From contig CAICTM010000542.1 of the NCBI GenBank assembly GCA_903772945.1, positions 1 through 60,732 of the forward strand: a DNA stretch of 60,732 nucleotides. The letters are read 5' to 3'. Below are positions 21,287 through 31,725 of this stretch, one piece after another (the stretch's first letter is position 1; each line of letters opens with the position of its first letter). The notes under the pieces are model-generated. The model ran no database searches, was not told the origin of the DNA, and was given only the letters and a program-made list of their open reading frames with translations. The stretch is from Seminavis robusta (taxonomy: Eukaryota > Bacillariophyta > Bacillariophyceae > Naviculales > Naviculaceae). The translations under genes were made by a program, and so were the position numbers.

Positions 21287-24084
21287 ATGATTCTACGATC
21301 GTTACTCGTCATCACGGCACTGGTTGCCCATCAGGCTCTTGCCTTCCAGTTCATGAAAGGATGGAAGGTCCCCAAGAGAGACCGTGCGCAGGAAGCTGCC
21401 GTCGAACAGTTTGGAGACAAGAGTAAGTCCAGAATGAATAGAATGGATGGGTAGCAGCCATACTGCTGTACCCCGTACTAGCCAGCAAAATAAGTGATAT
21501 GTGTCTGTATTCTCACCATCTTTCTTTTTCTTTCCTTTCCAGAGCTTGCCGTGATTACTGGAGCGTCCACCCCACTGGGAGAAAAGACGATCCAAGATCT
21601 GTTGGCTTCTGGAGAGTTTCATGTCATTGGTGCCTATGCCAACGCCGACGATGTCCAAAAGGCAGAAAATCGAAAAAACTTGACCCCACTGCTCTGCAAT
21701 TTGGAATCGTTGGACTCGGTCCGAGACTTTTGTTCCCAAGTGCACGAATTTCGAGGATCCAAGACATTGGATCGATTGGTGTGTCAAGCCGGGATTACAT
21801 GTGACAGCATCGACCCCGTCTTTACGCTCGATGGACACGAAAAGACGCTCCAAGTCAACTTTTTGTCACAATACCTATTGGCCAGCAAACTCTTGGATGG
21901 AATGGTCGACTCGATGGAAGCTCGCATGACGCTCGTGGGGGACGGCAATACAGAAATTGCCGACCTGGCCGATCTCAACGGATTGAGAGCCGGATTCCGA
22001 AATCCCATTGCCACTTTGGATGGATCTACCAGTTTTAGTGCCCCCAAGGCGTGTGCCGATTCGGTGCTCTGTCAAAAGCTGTTGGCAAACTTTTTGCACA
22101 CCAAATATCACAAGCTCACGGGAGTTGTCTTTAACAACCTCAACGGTATCAGCAAGGAAGAACTTGTGACCGAACTAGTCACTGGAGCTGCAGGAGCACA
22201 ATCCGGTGTCTCCTTGGCGCTGGATGGCAACACTCTGGTGGACGAAGATACGATCAGCAGTGAACAATCCAAGGAAAAAGCCTATGACATTGATGCCGCT
22301 TTTCAACTGTTTCAACTTTGCAATGAATTGGTCGATACTGAATGGCCCGCCATTAAGCAGATCACCAGTCCTTGCCCAACCTTGAAGGTCATTGGCGCCA
22401 TTACCAAGAACAATGTCAAGAAGGAAGAACTCAAGCGAATGAAGCAAGGAAGACCCGGCATTTCGGAACCCGTGGAAGAGCTGGCACAGAGAATAACCAA
22501 ACGACAGAGGGTATCGGCATTTGCTCAACGTGTGGTTGGTACCATCCTTGGCCAGACTGTGGGACGCGTAGCTCGATTTGCTGGCAAGCGCATGCTGGGA
22601 CATGTCCCCGACACGGCACTGAAAGGATCCTTTGACGCTACGGCGGGTGGTGATGCAACGGAAATCTTGGACGATGAGGATGTCGAGGAAATTCAGTCAC
22701 TCATTTCCGAGCAGTTGTCCAAGGAAAAGAAGAAGGATTTTGGCGACAAGAGTGAGTTTGCCTTTCTGTATCCTGATTGCTTCGCTGTGTTTCACAGGTT
22801 GAACCAACTGACTTACTCATGCACTTGCTCTCGCATTCGTCCACCGCAGAACTTGTCGTCATGACGGGAACTTCGTCTGGTCTTGGACGCAAGGCAGCTC
22901 TTGCATTGCTTCGAACTGGAGATTATCATGTCATTGGCGCCGTCCGAGATTTGGATAAGATGGAAGCAGTAGCCGATGTTGATGGGTTCGACTTGGACAA
23001 CTTTACACCCATGTACTGCGAGATGAACTCCTTTGACTCTGTTCGTCAGTTCTGCAAGAACGTTGATGAGTTCAGGGGCAGCAAACCAATCGATCGTCTG
23101 GTGTGCAACGCCGGTGTTTACCAGCCTACTCTTCCCTATGCAAAATGGAGCAAGGATGGACACGAACAAACCATGCAAATCAACTTTTTGTCTCATTTCC
23201 TGATGATCAGTGAACTCATGACATCCATGGAGGGCTCTCCTGAGGCTCGTGTGACCATGGTTGGATCAGTAACAGGTAACGACAACACTGTTGGCGGAGG
23301 AGGTGTCTACCCTATTGCAGATCTTCATGAGCTGGATGGATTGAAAGCAGGTTTCAATAAACCAATTGAGATGGCGGATGGATACGGCTTCAACGGGGCA
23401 AAGGCCTACAAAGATTCCAAGCTTTGCTTGATGATGTTGGCCAACTTCTTGCACACGAAATACCACAAGACAACTGGAATTGCTTTCAGCAGTATGTACC
23501 CAGGATGTATCGCCGAGTCGCCTCTGTTCCGTGAAAAGAGACCCTGGTTCCGAAAATACTTTCCCATCTTCATGAAGTTCATCACCGGTAAGCCACAGAA
23601 TGCCAAGCCGGCATGTAGATCGCAAGTACACCCCCACCAATCCTGGCTGCTGACCTTCTGTTTTTACTTTCATTGTTGTTCTTCAGGTGGATTCGTTGGA
23701 GAGCACGAAGCAGGACAGCGTTTGTTCCAGGTGGTTCATGATCCTCGTTGCGTAAAGTCGGGTGTCTACTGGTCATGGAATGGTGGCCCCCGAGAAGGAC
23801 GAGGAGCCGAGGCTATTGAGAAGGGAGGACAAATCTCTGGAGGTGGTGGAGCTGGAGGCGGTTGGGATTCCATTTTCGAAAACGACCAGTCAAGCAAGGT
23901 GTTGAACATTGATACTGCTTACACCTTGTTTTCCCAAGCAAGCAAGATCACTGGAGCCGACTGGCCTTACGAGCAAAGCCAACATTTGGAGGTGAGCACC
24001 AGCAGCACTCCCTTCATTGATGTGGTTCCTGGTAGCACCTTGGAAAGCGCCACCAACAAAAACATGACCGCAGCCCAGTCATGA
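21287..24084 (+). CDS. POR: Light-dependent protochlorophyllide reductase, two fused domains, first one degenerate
   Basis: Four exons, 21287-21422, 21543-22751, 22850-23587 and 23687-24084, give 826 residues. POR reduces protochlorophyllide to chlorophyllide with NADPH and light. The signal peptide ends ALAFQF, a plastid motif. The second domain (449-826) is canonical: TGTSSGLG, CNAGVY, and catalytic Tyr635 and Lys639 in GAKAYKDSKLC, ending with the POR-type C-terminus. The first domain (46-about 300) aligns along its length (KLAVITGASTPLG, EFRGSKTLDRLVC, LLANFLHTKYHKLTG) but has QAG for NAG and SAPKACADSVLC, so both Tyr and Lys are lost. Residues about 300-448 are a helical linker. An intron in phase 1 precedes each domain at the same place after GDK, showing internal duplication. 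Confidence 0.9.
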
Positions 24085-24269
24085 GGCGACAACTCCATCC
24101 CGCTATTTGTCTTTGTTAGGAATAGCTACGACCGCACACGATGAATTCCCACACTCGACACACCACACCAATTAGTTTCTTGCTAACTGCAATTGATTAA
24201 GACCACATTTTTTATCTTCACCTGTCTACTACAAAGAGTTCATGTGCTACCGGTGGCCAGCTAGCTAGT

Positions 24270-25507
24270 CTAGCTAGAGCACTTTGGAAGTTGCTGTGTG
24301 ATGCAATGGATGTTGCCTCCACCAATGAGGATCTCCTTACTGGGAACACCCACAACCTTGCGATTGGGAAACAGATCTTTCAGGGTATCCACAGCTTTCT
24401 GATCGGTATCCGCGTGACCAAATTGCGGGATAATCACTGCTTGGTTGGCAACGTAAAAGTTGACATACGATCCTGCCATACGTTCACCCACCTTTCTGGG
24501 TGCGAACAGCCCCCATGTGTGCTTCAGGCCCTTGACCTCCTCTTTCGTGTAGAACTGACAGGATATATATCGACAAAGATCAACGCAGGTGAGTGAGTGG
24601 CAATACAAGATGGGACGCCAAAGAAGCAAGCTGAATACTAAATGTGGGTGTTCCAATGCTTACTTACCATTGGTGGTGGCAAATACAGTTTATGCACAGT
24701 GAGTGACCGGCCCTGAGCATCGGTTTCCTGCTCTAAAACACTTAAAGCTTCTCGGCATCGTTCGTAGTTGACCTTGTCTTGCTCTTCGTCATCCGTCCAA
24801 CTGAGAATGACATGACCTGGTTTGAGAAAACAGGCAAAGTTATCCACATGCCCATTGGTATCTTCATCTCCATCCACTCCCAACGGCAGCCAAACAACTT
24901 TCTGGACACCCAACTGTTCACAGAGAATGGCTTCCAGTTGAGCTTGTGTTTTGGAAGGATTTCGATTGGGATGGAGCAGACATTCCTTGGTCGTCAGCAA
25001 GGTTCCCTCTCCATCCACGTGAATGGATCCACCCTCCAACACGATGGGAACTTTTCGGTGATCCATAGGAAAGGATTCCTTCTTGAGTTCCTGGCACATT
25101 CGTTCCGCCACGAGTTGATCCTGTTTGTAATCGGGGTATATTTCTCCCCAGGCATTGAAGTTCCAATCAATCCCAATTCGTTGTTCGTTGTTTTTGGACA
25201 GCGCAAATGTAGGGCCCATATCTCGTGCCCAGCTATCGTCACTGGGACAAACTCGAGTGATAATTGTACTCTCCTTTAGTTCCATCTTGATTAGTTCTTC
25301 TTGTACAAAAGCCTGCTCCTTTTCGTTGGGACAAAAGATCACCACCGTTTCCTTCCCCTCCGTTGCAATGGCTTTGGCAATTCCAAGAAATTGTTGTCGG
25401 GCTTGTGTCAGTCGAAAAACGGATGGATTGTGTGGCCACTGCAACAAGCAGGCATCATGGGGAGCCCACTCGGCGGGCATGGAGAATCCATTGTAACCAG
25501 AAGACAT
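24270..25507 (-). CDS. aguA: Agmatine deiminase (PAD-porph family)
   Basis: Two exons, 25507-24668 and 24554-24270, give 374 residues from MSSGYNG; an ATG five codons upstream (25522) is possible. The enzyme turns agmatine into N-carbamoylputrescine and ammonia, a step of putrescine synthesis. Visible family parts: MPAEWAPHDACLLQWP at the N-terminus, DDSWARDMGPTF, VLEGGSIHVDGEGTLLTT, the catalytic His region NGHVDNFACF, and the catalytic Cys in IGGGNIHCITQQ near the end, encoded by exon 2. All expected active-site residues are present and the length is normal. No targeting sequence is seen, so it is probably cytosolic. It is convergent with POR. Confidence 0.93.
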
Positions 25508-25743
25508 GATGATGGTTGGCACGTTTTATTAGATATTAGGAAGGGATATGAGAGGATACTGGTACCGGTATCTTTGTTCTCTGAGAGGATCCACAGTACT
25601 ACTTTGACCTGCCGCCGAGCTTCGTCTTTTTATTTTTGGCTTGCAACGGCTAAATGGCGCATTAAGGTTAAGGCTTTATCAACCAAGATGAAACGCAAAA
25701 CGAACAACCATGCAAAGAACCACAAAAAGTTGAAAGAGGGACG

Positions 25744-27015
25744 ATGGATCAGCAACAACAACAGGCGTGGCCAAAGGCTCCACACCATGCCGTAGAGCAG
25801 CAGCAGCCAACCCAGCACCAGGACCCTTCGCAACCGCCTCAACATCGACAGCAATCGAGCGGAGATCTTTCTCAACAGCCACCACCCGATCCACCTGGTG
25901 GCTATCCCGCTAGTGGTACATCTTTCGCGACTCCCTCTGGCTTTCCACATGGCGCTGCTCCACTGAATTACAGCCAACCAACAAAGCCGCAGCCCAAACC
26001 GCTGCCTCCCCCACCGAAAGTATCGTTGCCCCCTCCACCACAACAGCCTACGCAAGAAAAGCAACAACAAGCTCCATATCCGTCTACCGATCCTGCAGCG
26101 ACGGCGAGCAGTGCTGTGCCACTCCGACGAACATCTTCCAACAAACAGCGAGCCGCCAGTCCAGCAGCAGAGCAACCATCCGAAGCGTCATCATCACAAA
26201 CAATCAAATCCGTCTATGAATCGATATTGCCACAATCCATTGCCTTTCGACCCATGGCGGCTGCCAAGGCGCAGGAAGCATCACCCAGGAATCTGCAGGC
26301 GACAAAAGGATCCACGGAAGATCCTCTCGATCCAGCACCGGGTACGACTCTTTATTCATTCGTTCATTTTGGTTGGATCCTTTGGCCCTTATTCATGCAA
26401 TACTGGTTCGTTCTTTGCTTTTTGGTTGTTTTTGTTTTTTTGCAGCTCCAGAAGGGGCTACAATCATGCCACTGGTGGCCTTTTTGCAGAAAGGGTCCAG
26501 CAAACCATTTGGGTGGCATCGCAATGAAGAACGACAGGCCAGAGGCTTGAAACCGGTCACCGACTTGTCTTGTCAGTTGGAAGAATGGGAACGACAACTG
26601 GTAAGCATGGATCCCACCTAACAACGATCTGTGAGTGTAGACTGGGGGTCATTCTGATTCATTTTGTGATCTTCTTGTTGTGTATGTATGTAGGCGGTGG
26701 TGGAAACGCTCTTGTTGGGAGGCGGGTAAGTGACTGTCCCACCGGCTGATTTGCTCCTTTGCTTGCAACCCTGGGAAAACAATGCATGTCTCTCACGTTT
26801 CTCTCCTTAATCAACTAACTTGTTGTACTACTAATAGCACGCCGTATGCATCCTTTCAGAATCTAGCACATGCATGGGGATGCAAGAAAGGCTTTCATTC
26901 GGCGCTGATTGGAGCCGTCTGCGAATCCAAAAGAGACATGATCCGCAAACGGAGAAACGAGCTTGGATCGTTGCAAGGGTCGGCAAATGGAAACGCCAAA
27001 AAGGCAGCCAAGTAA
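25744..27015 (+). CDS. Proline/glutamine-rich protein of unknown function
   Basis: Four exons, 25744-26341, 26446-26600, 26694-26725 (32 nt) and 26838-27015, give 320 residues; all junctions are GT-AG and restore one frame. The first 200 residues are disordered: poly-Gln, PPPP runs and Ser-rich stretches. The C-terminal 120 residues look folded: MPLVAFLQKGSSKPFGWHR, LSCQLEEWERQLAVVETLLL, GGGTPYASFQNLAHAWGC, then a basic helix ending in Lys/Ala. I do not recognise the domain. The Pro-rich head suggests a partner for SH3 or WW proteins. The gene is divergent from agmatine deiminase (237 bp between starts). The model is an inference from splice signals and a continuous frame. Confidence 0.6.
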
Positions 27016-27274
27016 GAGTTACTGAACCGTAGCATAGCAAACAAGCACGGGACTTAAGCTCCTCTTATGTTGTATGGGCGAGCTCTTTTTCCGAAGCCTT
27101 GTTACCTAGCGACACACGATTTTCAGTGGGATAGCCTGCCATCAGAGGCATAGACTAATACAGGAAGGGTATACAAAGAATAGAACTACACCAATTTCTA
27201 TCGTGATTACATGTTATACAACAACAACTTATATATCGTTATGCAAATTGGTATGCAGCATATGCAACTACTAG

Positions 27275-30118
27275 CTATATATCGTTACTTCGCATTGTGG
27301 ATTGTGCCAGCCCGTGTATCTCGTCTTGAAGGGCAGCATTGACTTGTTTCATGGTCTCCAATTGCATCTCCTTGGCGTTCACATACTCTGTCAGCTCGGT
27401 GACCACGCGCTCTAGTTCGAGGTTGCGCTCCAGCAAAAGCGCAGATTGGTTAATGTCATGTTTCTTGTTTTTGTTAGAAGAAGTGGAAGATGTTGCCATC
27501 AAGATTTCTCGTGCGGCACGTGACTGTTCGTAGGATTTGCGGTAGGAGTGACACTCTTCCAGTGCTTTGCGTTTCTGTTTGCGGAGCAGCATGACTTCTT
27601 CTCGACGAGCTTCATCGTCGGCCAACATGCGCTCCACATCCGCCAGAGAACGTCCATTCCGGCAAATGCGAGCAATCTCTCGAGACAGCGAGTCTGCCTT
27701 TTGCTTGAACGAATTGCGTTCTGACTTGAGTTTCTGGTTCTTGGACTGAATTCCCTTCAATTCCAACTTGATGGACGACGCACTCTCTTGGCACATCTCC
27801 ATCTCTTTCTGAACCTCCTCCAGAGTGTCTTTGGTGGATTCCAGTTCTTGACGGCAATCCTTTTCTCTCTGTGTGGTATTCTGCAAATCTACCTTGAGCT
27901 CCTGGTAGCGTTCGTTGGTTTCATCGAGCTCTTTTCGCCACTGATCTTGTTCGGATACTTTGGACGAGAGTAAAACAAATGACTCTTGGAGTTCCGCCAT
28001 TTTGACCAGTTTGCTTTCTCGGGCTTCTACCGCAGCCGCGAGCACGGCCTTTTCATTCTGATGCGACTTGGCCGTCTTTTCCAGTTCGGCAATGGTGTTG
28101 CTATGGCTTTCCAATTGCTGCTTGAGATTGGCCATTCTCATGGAATTCTCCTCCTTGATGCGCTTTACGGATGCTTGGTGCTCGTCGGCAATCTGTTCCG
28201 CCTTCTTTTGGGCTTTCTTGCTGGATTGCAGTCTCGATTCCAATGTGAGGACCTTTTGTTCACATTGTGACTTTTGTTGATTGGATTGTTCCAGAGCAGC
28301 GTCGGAACGCGTCACTTGACGCTGGAGTTCCGAGACGACCTTGTCCTTTCGGGCCAATTTGGCTCTCAAAAAGGCGATTTCTTGTTCGAGCTCTGTTTCT
28401 CGATGGGAAGAGGAAGATTCCGCTGGAGTTTGTGATGACGCTAGCGTTCTGGAAGATGGAGGGCCGGCAATGGACTCGGAGGAAACAGTGCTGAGATCGT
28501 CATCAGAGCTGTGCGTGGAGAGACTACAACTTCGAGAGCGTTGTTCTTTGGTGGAACTGGGAGGAGAGAGGGACAAGTGCTGGACTTCTTTGGGTCCAGG
28601 TTCTACCACCACGGAAGATGTTTCAGTTGTTTCGGCGTGACTCCCACCGGCAGACGAGTCTTCATCACTGCTGCTGCTGCTGCTACTGGCACTACTGTAC
28701 TCATCATCCTCATCATCCGGAGGATACAAGATGGTCGTCGCCTCCAAGTCGGCTGGTTTTCCCTTGAAATTGGCAATTCCAATGGCCAGCAGTAACGACT
28801 CTCTAGCGAATCGATTGGGAGCGACCAGTTCCAAGATTCCCTCATCCGACACGAGCGCCGACACCAAACTGGCATTATCTAAATCACACGATCGGAACTG
28901 CAGTTGGAGTGCCTTGGAATTGACATGCGACGAATGTGCCTTGACGCGATAGAGTGGATCCGCGTGGAGTGGTTCTGCCGTTTCTCCCGCCACTTGTTCC
29001 ATTTTGACACTGCTGGCGACCTTGTTTTTCTTGTGATATCCCATTTCGACTTGTACTCGCATAGTCCGCCCGTGCGCCCGCCCTTCACCAATCATGCCAC
29101 CAAACTGTGCTCCCCGCACCAACGCTTGTCGAGCTCCATTAAAGAGCGACAAATCGGCCGCCACCACGTGGGGTGTGATGCATCGCACGACATATTGTTT
29201 ATTGTTGTCATCATCATCAGTACTACTGTCGTCCGATTCGCTGTCACTGTCCATGAGCGAGGACGGATGGGACGTGTCGACCGTGACAATGCACAAGAGT
29301 AGATAACCAATTTCAGTGGTACTTGGTTGAAAGGCAGCACTGGTGGCTCCTGGCAGTTCCATCCAATTGTTGTCATCACAGTCCTTGAGTCCCTTGTACC
29401 ATTGATATACATAACCCCTTGGAGGACACGCTTCCACTGCTGATTTTCGAATGTACAATACCGACGACATGGTGACGGTCAACTCGGAAGACGGTCTGTT
29501 GTTGTGGTTGTTATGGAGCGGTAAAAAGGCTCCCAAACTGGTCTGCACAAAGAGTCCACAAGGAGGTGCTTCTTGTATAGTGGTCGTAAGGTTCTTGTTA
29601 TTGGCCGCTCGACTCGCGGCAGCGGCATGAAGCGATTGGACCGCCACAGTGGATGCGGCTTCCGCGGCGACTCGCATTCGTGATCCCCATGCAGACCATC
29701 GTCCGAGTGGATTGGATTTGTTGTTGCTTTTGTTGTGTGTGTCTTCGTCTTGCGACTCTTCCGAGTCACTGGCGGTACTACTGGCATCGTCGTCGTTTGC
29801 AGAGGAGGAGGAAGAAGATTTGGAGGAAGACTTGTCCAATCGTAAATTGTCGCTGGGTTCCATCAACTCGAGGACAATCGGCCCAGGTTGCCCTCGCATC
29901 GCTGACAAAATGGTGGCAAAATCGGCATCCTTGAGACTCCCCATCAAGACACATCCCACCAGACTTGTCGGTCGATCGTCTCGTTCGTCGCGACTATTGT
30001 TGTTGTCAAACGACGCCACCACGGCGCCTTTTGCTTCACTTTCTACACGAGGCATCAACACCAGACGCTTCGAAAGGTCTTCGTAATCGTGAAACGACAA
30101 CTGAATCGTTGCAGACAT
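27275..30118 (-). CDS. Large coiled-coil protein of unknown function
   Basis: One exon, 947 residues from MSATIQLSFHDYEDLSK; an ATG 15 codons upstream (30163) is also in frame but adds only a leader-like stretch. The N-terminal half has globular segments broken by acidic Ser/Asp runs. One of them (YVYQWYKGLKDCDDNN to FQPSTTEIGYLLLCIVTV) resembles the Ig-like A9 repeat of AIR9 proteins: W-x-K, then GATSAAFQPST and a Tyr. A second region (about 330-470) may be another beta domain. Residues about 575-945 are a continuous coiled coil (heptads rich in Glu, Gln, Lys, Leu). It is probably a cytoskeletal or scaffold protein; no catalytic motif is seen. Confidence 0.7.
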   Translation of the reverse strand: MSATIQLSFHDYEDLSKRLVLMPRVESEAKGAVVASFDNNNSRDERDDRPTSLVGCVLMGSLKDADFATILSAMRGQPGPIVLELMEPSDNLRLDKSSSKSSSSSSANDDDASSTASDSEESQDEDTHNKSNNKSNPLGRWSAWGSRMRVAAEAASTVAVQSLHAAAASRAANNKNLTTTIQEAPPCGLFVQTSLGAFLPLHNNHNNRPSSELTVTMSSVLYIRKSAVEACPPRGYVYQWYKGLKDCDDNNWMELPGATSAAFQPSTTEIGYLLLCIVTVDTSHPSSLMDSDSESDDSSTDDDDNNKQYVVRCITPHVVAADLSLFNGARQALVRGAQFGGMIGEGRAHGRTMRVQVEMGYHKKNKVASSVKMEQVAGETAEPLHADPLYRVKAHSSHVNSKALQLQFRSCDLDNASLVSALVSDEGILELVAPNRFARESLLLAIGIANFKGKPADLEATTILYPPDDEDDEYSSASSSSSSSDEDSSAGGSHAETTETSSVVVEPGPKEVQHLSLSPPSSTKEQRSRSCSLSTHSSDDDLSTVSSESIAGPPSSRTLASSQTPAESSSSHRETELEQEIAFLRAKLARKDKVVSELQRQVTRSDAALEQSNQQKSQCEQKVLTLESRLQSSKKAQKKAEQIADEHQASVKRIKEENSMRMANLKQQLESHSNTIAELEKTAKSHQNEKAVLAAAVEARESKLVKMAELQESFVLLSSKVSEQDQWRKELDETNERYQELKVDLQNTTQREKDCRQELESTKDTLEEVQKEMEMCQESASSIKLELKGIQSKNQKLKSERNSFKQKADSLSREIARICRNGRSLADVERMLADDEARREEVMLLRKQKRKALEECHSYRKSYEQSRAAREILMATSSTSSNKNKKHDINQSALLLERNLELERVVTELTEYVNAKEMQLETMKQVNAALQDEIHGLAQSTMRSNDI

Positions 30119-30718
30119 GATGTGCAATAATAACAACCCGGATTGCTGCTGCGCACTCAACACACGGAGAGAAATGGTGGCGGCTTGTTATAGATAATAC
30201 TGCTGCTAGCTTGCTACCGTAGCTACCGTAGCTTGACTATTATTATCTTGGGTATTATCCGAGAGAGATCGATGATGAAGAATAATATTAGTTGATCCCT
30301 TCCCAATTTGAGAGGACGAATTTGGGGACTCTTGACTGTGGTGGGATATGCCATACCGCCAATGGCGTCGGCGGCGATGCTCGAATATCAAATATACAGA
30401 CATCAATATAAGTATAAGAGGGGGATTGATGCGATCGTACCGATCAACGGAGCGTTAAAACAATAGAGTTGGAAGGACATTCATGTACCGGTAGGGAGTA
30501 AGGCATCTGAGCTACCACCGTTGTTGTAGCTAGCCAGGGTTCTCAATCCTGTAGCTTCTTCTACCCCTTCAGAAGAGGAAGCAAAAGATCCTCTCTTTTG
30601 TTCTTCCCACTACTACAAGTGGCTGATAGAAGGAAAGAGCTTCAGATCCCGCGCTGGTTGAATAGTAGTGGAACAAGATCACCACGGCTGAGAACCGAAC
30701 AACACCTTTATCATCAGT
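30119..30718. other. Divergent spacer
   Basis: This lies between the coiled-coil gene (-) and the ceramidase-like pseudogene (+). It contains the local duplication gctaccgta at about 30210-30230 and TATA-like AT stretches near 30400-30415. No gene is seen. Confidence 0.4.
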
Positions 30719-31492
30719 ATGGCCACAGAAGGAGTGACCAATTTAAACGAGGCACTACCAACATCCATTGGTGTGAGGATGTATGTGGTTGCCAAGCATG
30801 CGCACAGTGATTGGATCGCGGAATACTACAACTTTTGGTCCAATCTGGCCTTTTGCGTTGCAGCACTCATTGGAATAAAGCGCTGTGTGGAGCTCAAGCT
30901 CAGTGTGGCATTCTGGGCTGCAGAAGTCGTCATGTGCTTTGGAATTGGATTTGGTAGTATGATCGTATGATCTTTCATGCTCATCAGTCCAAAGTTGCAC
31001 AGTGTTTTGATGAAATACCTGTCCATGAGTATGCTGGTCATGGCACAACTACATACACTAAAGGATGCAACCCTTTGGTTGACGCCAAGCAAAGGGGAGA
31101 AACGAGCACCAATGTATTATTGCTATCACATATGGGTGGCGGCCTACTGGGCTATCTATGCTTACACCAATGTCTATGAGCATTTCAATATCGGATTCAC
31201 CATTCAAGCAATTTGCGCATTCCTGCTGTTGTTTGATGTTGGGAGGAGGTATAATTATTCCCAGCGAAAGTGGTATGCAGCTGTTGGGTCTATTGTGGTT
31301 GCAAAATTCATCTGGGGATTGGAACGAAAACACTACGAAGAGGGCACATGTGATAGTCCAGGCCAGGGGCCCTTGCCTACCATCCTCTTTGGCATGTTGG
31401 TGCTGGCCTATCACATTACTTTGCCATGCGACAATGTGCAGAATTGTTTGAAATCCACAAAAGTGGGAAATGTGGCAAGAAGATTTGATTGA
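30719..31492 (+). pseudogene. Alkaline ceramidase-like gene broken by frameshifts
   Basis: Alkaline ceramidases are seven-helix membrane hydrolases with conserved Ser, His and Asp for zinc. The N-terminus is in frame (HSDWIAEYYNFWSNLAF). At 30957-30972 the 8-bp word gtatgatc is duplicated in tandem, making a TGA at 30968. The catalytic segment IFHAHQSKVAQCFDEIP then follows in another frame (30970-31020). From 31025 the original frame resumes (MSMLVMAQLHTL). The last conserved part, YHPLWHVGAGLSHYF with the two His, is again in the second frame (from about 31378 to a stop at 31486-31488). So three frame changes separate parts that all belong to one protein. Assembly error is possible but three separate events favour decay. 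Confidence 0.65.
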
Positions 31493-31725
31493 TTGATTGA
31501 TTGATTGATTATGGACGGTGGATTGATACCAATCAAACATTCCCAAACTACACCAGTATCCTTACGCATCACACACGTACAATATACATTCGCCTTCTCC
31601 AACCTCTATGACCACAGCTTTGCATGTACACTGCAGCTTTTAATGTGGTCGAGGAAAGTCATTCTAATAGCTTTCTACCATGCTGCATCCAAACTGCAAC
31701 ACCTAGCTAGCAATTCAATTCAATA

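Noticed and set aside
30957..31024. Introns as an explanation of the frame changes in the ceramidase gene
   Set aside because: The stretch between shifts contains the conserved catalytic block, and any GT-AG pair here would be far shorter than the other introns of the window (about 77-260 bp) or would remove that block.
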